A stretch of 8,279 nt of DNA, taken from contig JAEWSN010000196.1 in the NCBI GenBank assembly GCA_023459915.1, forward strand, positions 1 to 8,279. Direction: 5' to 3'. Source of the DNA: Bacillota bacterium (GTDB taxonomy: Bacteria > Bacillota > Clostridia > DSM-8532). The position numbers were made by a program, and so were the translations under genes. How positions within the stretch are numbered: the stretch's first letter is position 1; every line of letters starts with the position of its first letter. Positions 5,710 through 8,279 of the stretch are shown one piece after another. The notes beneath the pieces are model-generated. The model was given only the letters and a program-made list of their open reading frames with translations. It ran no database searches and was not told where the DNA came from.

Positions 5710-5714
5710 TTCAC

Positions 5715-8000
5715 ATGCGGGTAGTCCATCTCATCGGCGGCGGCGACGAAGGCGGCGCGAAAAGCCACGTGCTGTCCCTGGTCAAGGCATTGGGCGCGTA
5801 TCTTGACGTGTCCCTGATCAGCTTCCGGCACGGTCCCTTCCATGAAGAAGCCACCGCCATGGGCATCGACGCCCACTGCATCACCGGGCAGCTGCTCCCG
5901 GTGGAGGTCCGGCGCGCCCTGCGCGTCATCCGCGAGCGGCCGTGCGATCTGCTGCACGCGCACGGCGCGAAGGGCAATCTCATCGGGCTCATCCTGCGCC
6001 GACTCACGGGCATTCCGCTTGTCACCACCGTCCACAGCGACCCCAGACTCGATTATCTGCACAGCCTTCCAAAAAGGCTTTCCTATGGACTCATCAACGC
6101 CGTGGCCCTGCGCCACATCCGCCACCATGTGGCCGTGTCCGAAAATTTCCGTGACATGCTGACCGCCAGAGGCTTCGATCCACAGCGTATCCGGACGGTT
6201 TACAACGGCATCCCCTTTGACAATGAAATCCCGCCATGCACAAGGACCGGCTTTTTCAGGCAATACAATGTCCCCTTCGAGCAGGACTGCCTGCTGGTGG
6301 GCATCATGGCCCGCCTGCACCCGGTCAAGGATCATGAGACCTTTTTACGTGCCGCGGCCAAGGTGGCGGCACGCCATCCCAAAGCGCGTTTTCTCATCGG
6401 CGGTCCGGGAGATTTGCTCCCCACCCTCGAGCGGCTGGCGGAAACACTCGGCATCCGCCAGAAGGTGCATTTTGCGGGCATGGTCGCCGCCCCCTATGAC
6501 TTTTTTCAAATCATCGACATCAATGTGCTGACCTCCCTGTCCGAGAGCTTTCCGTACGTCATCCTCGAGGGCGCCCGCTTCTCCCGCCCCACGGTCAGCT
6601 CACGGGTCGGCGGACTTGGCGATCTGTTCGTGCACGGAGAGAACGGTTTCCTGTTCGAACCCAGGGACGTGGACGCGCTGGCCGGACATCTGGATACGCT
6701 GCTGGGAGACGCCGCCCTGCGGCAAACCATCGGATCCCGCTTTCACGACGCCGCGAAGGCAAGGTTTTCGCTGGAGAGCATGTGTGCCACCCAGCGGGAC
6801 ATTTACGCCCGCGTGCTGGCGGACGAGGCAAGAACGAAGGCGGACGGCCGCACCTGCGACGTGGCCATTCTCGGGTATTACGGCTATCAGAACAGTGGGG
6901 ATGAAGCCATCCTGAAGTCCCTGACAGACACCTTGCGCGGACGGAATCCGGAAATCACGCTGACAGTCCTGTCCCGCAACCCGGCCGGGACCCGGAACGC
7001 CATGAAGGTCGCGGCCATCCATCGGTTCAACCTGTTCCGCGCCTGGCGGCTCATCCGCAAAACCAGGCTTTTCGTCGCGGGCGGCGGCAGCCTCATCCAG
7101 GACAACACCAGCACCCGCTCCATCTTCTACTATCTCGGCATGCTCACCCTGGCAAGGCTGTGCGGCGCGCGCACCATGCTGCTGGCCAACGGACTCGGTC
7201 CCATCTCCCGCCCGGCAAACCGCAAGTGGGCGCGGCGCGTGCTGAACCGGCTGGACGCCATCACCCTCCGCGATCCGGACTCTCTGGCGGAAGCGGCCCG
7301 TCTGGGCATCACCCGTCCGAAGGTGGAGGTGACGGCAGACCCCGCGCTGTTGCTCAATCCCGTTCTTCCGGAACTGGCCCAGAAAGCGCTTCAGGAAGCA
7401 GGTGTGCCTCTTGGAAAACCTCTTGTGGGATTTTCTCTGAGAAAATGGGCGGACAGCGACCGCACGCTGCGGGCCATCGCGGCCCTCGCGGATCTGTGTG
7501 TGACCCGGCTGGGCGCGACACCGGTTTTTCTGCCCATGCAGACTCCCGACGATGTGCAGATTTCGCGGCGCGTGCTGGGGCTCATGACACAAAAAGGGTG
7601 TCTGCTGACCGGGAGCTTCACCCCGGATCATCTCATGACGGTGCTGGGCCGGATGGATCTGCTGGTGGGCATGCGGCTGCACTCGCTGATCTATGCCGCG
7701 GCCATGGGCGTCCCCATGACAGGCTTGGTCTACGAGCCAAAGGTGTCCTCATTTCTGGATGAAGCCGGACAACCCATGATGTGCCGCATCGGGGATGGGG
7801 ACTGGGAACAGTGGCCGCAACGGCTGCTGGAGGCGTGGGAGAAAAGGCAGATGCTCACCACCGCGCTCGAGGCACGCATCGGACAGCTCCGGCAGGCCGC
7901 GGAACGCAATGTGGATGTGGCCCTGTCGCTGGTCATGCCGCCACACCTGTCCGGCAATCCGAAGGGCAACGCCGCAAAAAGCAGTGCCACAACGGACTGA
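5715..8000 (+). CDS. csaB: Bifunctional GT4 glycosyltransferase / CsaB polysaccharide pyruvyl transferase fusion
   Basis: A 761-residue cytoplasmic protein with two enzyme modules. Residues 1-370 form a GT4-type (GT-B fold) glycosyltransferase. It has the Gly-rich loop G-G-G-D-E-G-G-A-K-S-H-V (8-19), the hinge G-I-M-A-R-L-H-P-V-K-D (196-206), G-G-P-G-D (229-233), and the nucleotide-sugar motif E277-S-F-P-Y-V-I-L-E285 followed by S-R-V-G-G-L-G-D (296-303). A short charged linker (about 371-381) leads into residues 382-740, a CsaB-type pyruvyl transferase. That module has G-Y-Y-G-Y-Q-N-S-G-D-E-A (387-398), G-G-G-S-L-I-Q-D (456-463), A-N-G-L-G-P-I (491-497) and G-M-R-L-H-S-L-I-Y-A-A (652-662). 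CsaB puts a ketal pyruvate on secondary cell-wall polysaccharide, which anchors SLH-domain proteins. Typical CsaB proteins are about 360 residues and stand alone. The fusion suggests that sugar transfer and pyruvylation happen in one step series on the same glycan. The start at 5715 has GGGAGG 5 nt upstream. The C-terminal 20 residues are low-complexity. Confidence 0.9.
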   Translation: MRVVHLIGGGDEGGAKSHVLSLVKALGAYLDVSLISFRHGPFHEEATAMGIDAHCITGQLLPVEVRRALRVIRERPCDLLHAHGAKGNLIGLILRRLTGIPLVTTVHSDPRLDYLHSLPKRLSYGLINAVALRHIRHHVAVSENFRDMLTARGFDPQRIRTVYNGIPFDNEIPPCTRTGFFRQYNVPFEQDCLLVGIMARLHPVKDHETFLRAAAKVAARHPKARFLIGGPGDLLPTLERLAETLGIRQKVHFAGMVAAPYDFFQIIDINVLTSLSESFPYVILEGARFSRPTVSSRVGGLGDLFVHGENGFLFEPRDVDALAGHLDTLLGDAALRQTIGSRFHDAAKARFSLESMCATQRDIYARVLADEARTKADGRTCDVAILGYYGYQNSGDEAILKSLTDTLRGRNPEITLTVLSRNPAGTRNAMKVAAIHRFNLFRAWRLIRKTRLFVAGGGSLIQDNTSTRSIFYYLGMLTLARLCGARTMLLANGLGPISRPANRKWARRVLNRLDAITLRDPDSLAEAARLGITRPKVEVTADPALLLNPVLPELAQKALQEAGVPLGKPLVGFSLRKWADSDRTLRAIAALADLCVTRLGATPVFLPMQTPDDVQISRRVLGLMTQKGCLLTGSFTPDHLMTVLGRMDLLVGMRLHSLIYAAAMGVPMTGLVYEPKVSSFLDEAGQPMMCRIGDGDWEQWPQRLLEAWEKRQMLTTALEARIGQLRQAAERNVDVALSLVMPPHLSGNPKGNAAKSSATTD

Positions 8001-8032
8001 TGCCTTCCGCACAATGGTGCGAAATCGAGTCA

Positions 8033-8120
8033 TTTGGGCCTCGAACCGGGCGCCTTTGGGCCCCGAACCGGGCGTCTTCGGGCCCCGAACCAGGCGCCTT
8101 TGGGCCTCGAACCGGGCGTC
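8033..8120. repeat. Four tandem copies of a 22-bp GC-rich repeat
   Basis: Units at 8033-8054, 8055-8076, 8077-8098 and 8099-8120 are head-to-tail with no spacers. Each has the shape t-t-(t/c)-gggcc-(t/c)-cgaacc-(g/a)-ggcg-(c/t)-c and differs at only four positions. Each unit holds a short self-complementary segment around cccgaaccggg, so the transcript could form a string of small hairpins. The array fills most of the gap between two convergent stop codons (8000 and 8119-8121), and unit 4 overlaps the minus-strand stop by two bases. As 22 is not a multiple of three, it is unlikely to be a coding repeat. Confidence 0.9.
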
Positions 8121-8279
8121 AGTGTGACGTGTCGGCCTGCTCCGGCGCCAGAGACACCGCCGCAAGCAACAGGCCCGCGACCGTCCAGAACATCAGCATC
8201 ACCCGCGGATAATACCAAACATATTCCACCAGGGACACCACCAGAATGCCGCACAGGGCGGACAATCCCGCCATGGCAA
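8119..8279 (-). CDS. C-terminal end of an O-antigen-ligase-like (Wzy/WaaL-type) membrane protein, partial
   Basis: The last 52 codons of a gene entering from the right edge, ending in TGA at 8119-8121. A hydrophobic helix near the edge (L-S-A-L-C-G-I-L-V-V-S-L) is followed by V-E-Y-V-W-Y-Y-P-R-V-M-L-M-F-W and a second helix (T-V-A-G-L-L-L-A-A-V), then a short polar tail. The pattern of two helices flanking (D/E)-x-x-W-x-x-x-R-V-x-x-x-F-W is common at the C-terminus of Gram-positive O-antigen ligase/polymerase-like proteins. That would fit the neighbouring wall-polysaccharide gene. With so little sequence, another polytopic membrane protein remains possible. Confidence 0.55.
   Translation of the reverse strand, partial: AMAGLSALCGILVVSLVEYVWYYPRVMLMFWTVAGLLLAAVSLAPEQADTSH

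Larger units (their letters stand above)
5388..5714. other. Divergent intergenic region between the EET locus and the wall-polymer gene
   Basis: These 327 nt hold the promoter of the eet operon (5518-5526, minus), a possible face-to-face promoter for the plus-strand gene in the same AT-rich patch, and two small hairpins. One hairpin is CCGC-GAAA-GCGG (5411-5422) in the eet leader. The other has a 6-bp stem ggttcg/cgaacc (5602-5618) in the leader of the plus-strand gene. I see no recognisable riboswitch and no further gene. The plus-strand frame of the downstream gene is open back to 5640 but lacks a ribosome binding site there. Confidence 0.6.

Noticed and set aside
5640..5714. 25-residue extension of the GT4-CsaB protein
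   Set aside because: The GT4 fold begins directly at M-R-V-V-H-L, and GGGAGG is correctly placed only for ATG 5715.
6600..7682. 360-codon open frame on the minus strand
   Set aside because: It is antisense to the GT4-CsaB gene with Arg/Gln/His-rich shadow composition and no start signal.
8033..8120. CRISPR array
   Set aside because: The 22-bp units are directly adjacent, with no spacers, and no cas gene is present.

Overview
The window looks like chromosomal DNA from a GC-rich member of the Clostridia (Oscillospiraceae/Ruminococcaceae-like). The signs are strong GGAGG-type ribosome binding sites, Gram-positive lipoprotein signals, a menaquinone-type respiratory module without cytochromes, and a CsaB-type cell-wall polymer enzyme. 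The taxonomic call is inference from gene content and base composition; no RNA gene or phylogenetic marker is present.

Positions 1-5387 (all minus strand) hold a flavin-based extracellular electron transfer (EET) locus of the type described in Listeria. In transcription order it contains: eetA (NusG-II-domain membrane protein), eetB (Gx/ECF-S-like membrane protein) overlapping it by about 17 nt, ndh2 (type II NADH dehydrogenase fused to a DoxX-like membrane domain), dmkB (long-chain polyprenyl diphosphate synthase for demethylmenaquinone), a small lipoprotein in the place normally held by the flavinylated PplA, a strong intrinsic terminator, and the N-terminal 120 codons of fmnB (ApbE-type FMN transferase lipoprotein), which runs off the left edge. 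An extended -10 promoter lies about 120 nt upstream of eetA. In the expected scheme Ndh2 oxidises NADH and reduces a demethylmenaquinone pool made with the help of DmkB. Electrons then pass to covalently flavinylated extracytosolic carriers, which FmnB modifies using exported flavin.

The most interesting observation is where the FMN-attachment motif sits. The canonical ApbE target pattern D-x-x-S-G-A-T is absent from the PplA-position lipoprotein, which carries only a degenerate D-L-T-S-K-V-T. A perfect copy, D-A-S-S-G-A-T, is present in Ndh2 itself, in a roughly 87-residue loop of the C-terminal membrane domain that is predicted to face outside. This suggests a self-wired NADH dehydrogenase that carries its own covalent extracytosolic flavin.

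Positions 5388-5714 are a divergent intergenic region. Positions 5715-8000 (plus strand) encode a 761-residue fusion of a GT4 glycosyltransferase with a CsaB polysaccharide pyruvyl transferase, likely for a pyruvylated secondary cell-wall polymer. It converges on the C-terminal end of an O-antigen-ligase-like membrane protein (8119-8279, minus, partial). Between the two stop codons lies an 88-bp array of four 22-bp tandem repeats. A second repeat structure, two copies of a double-hairpin element with a 62-bp period, lies between dmkB and the lipoprotein gene.
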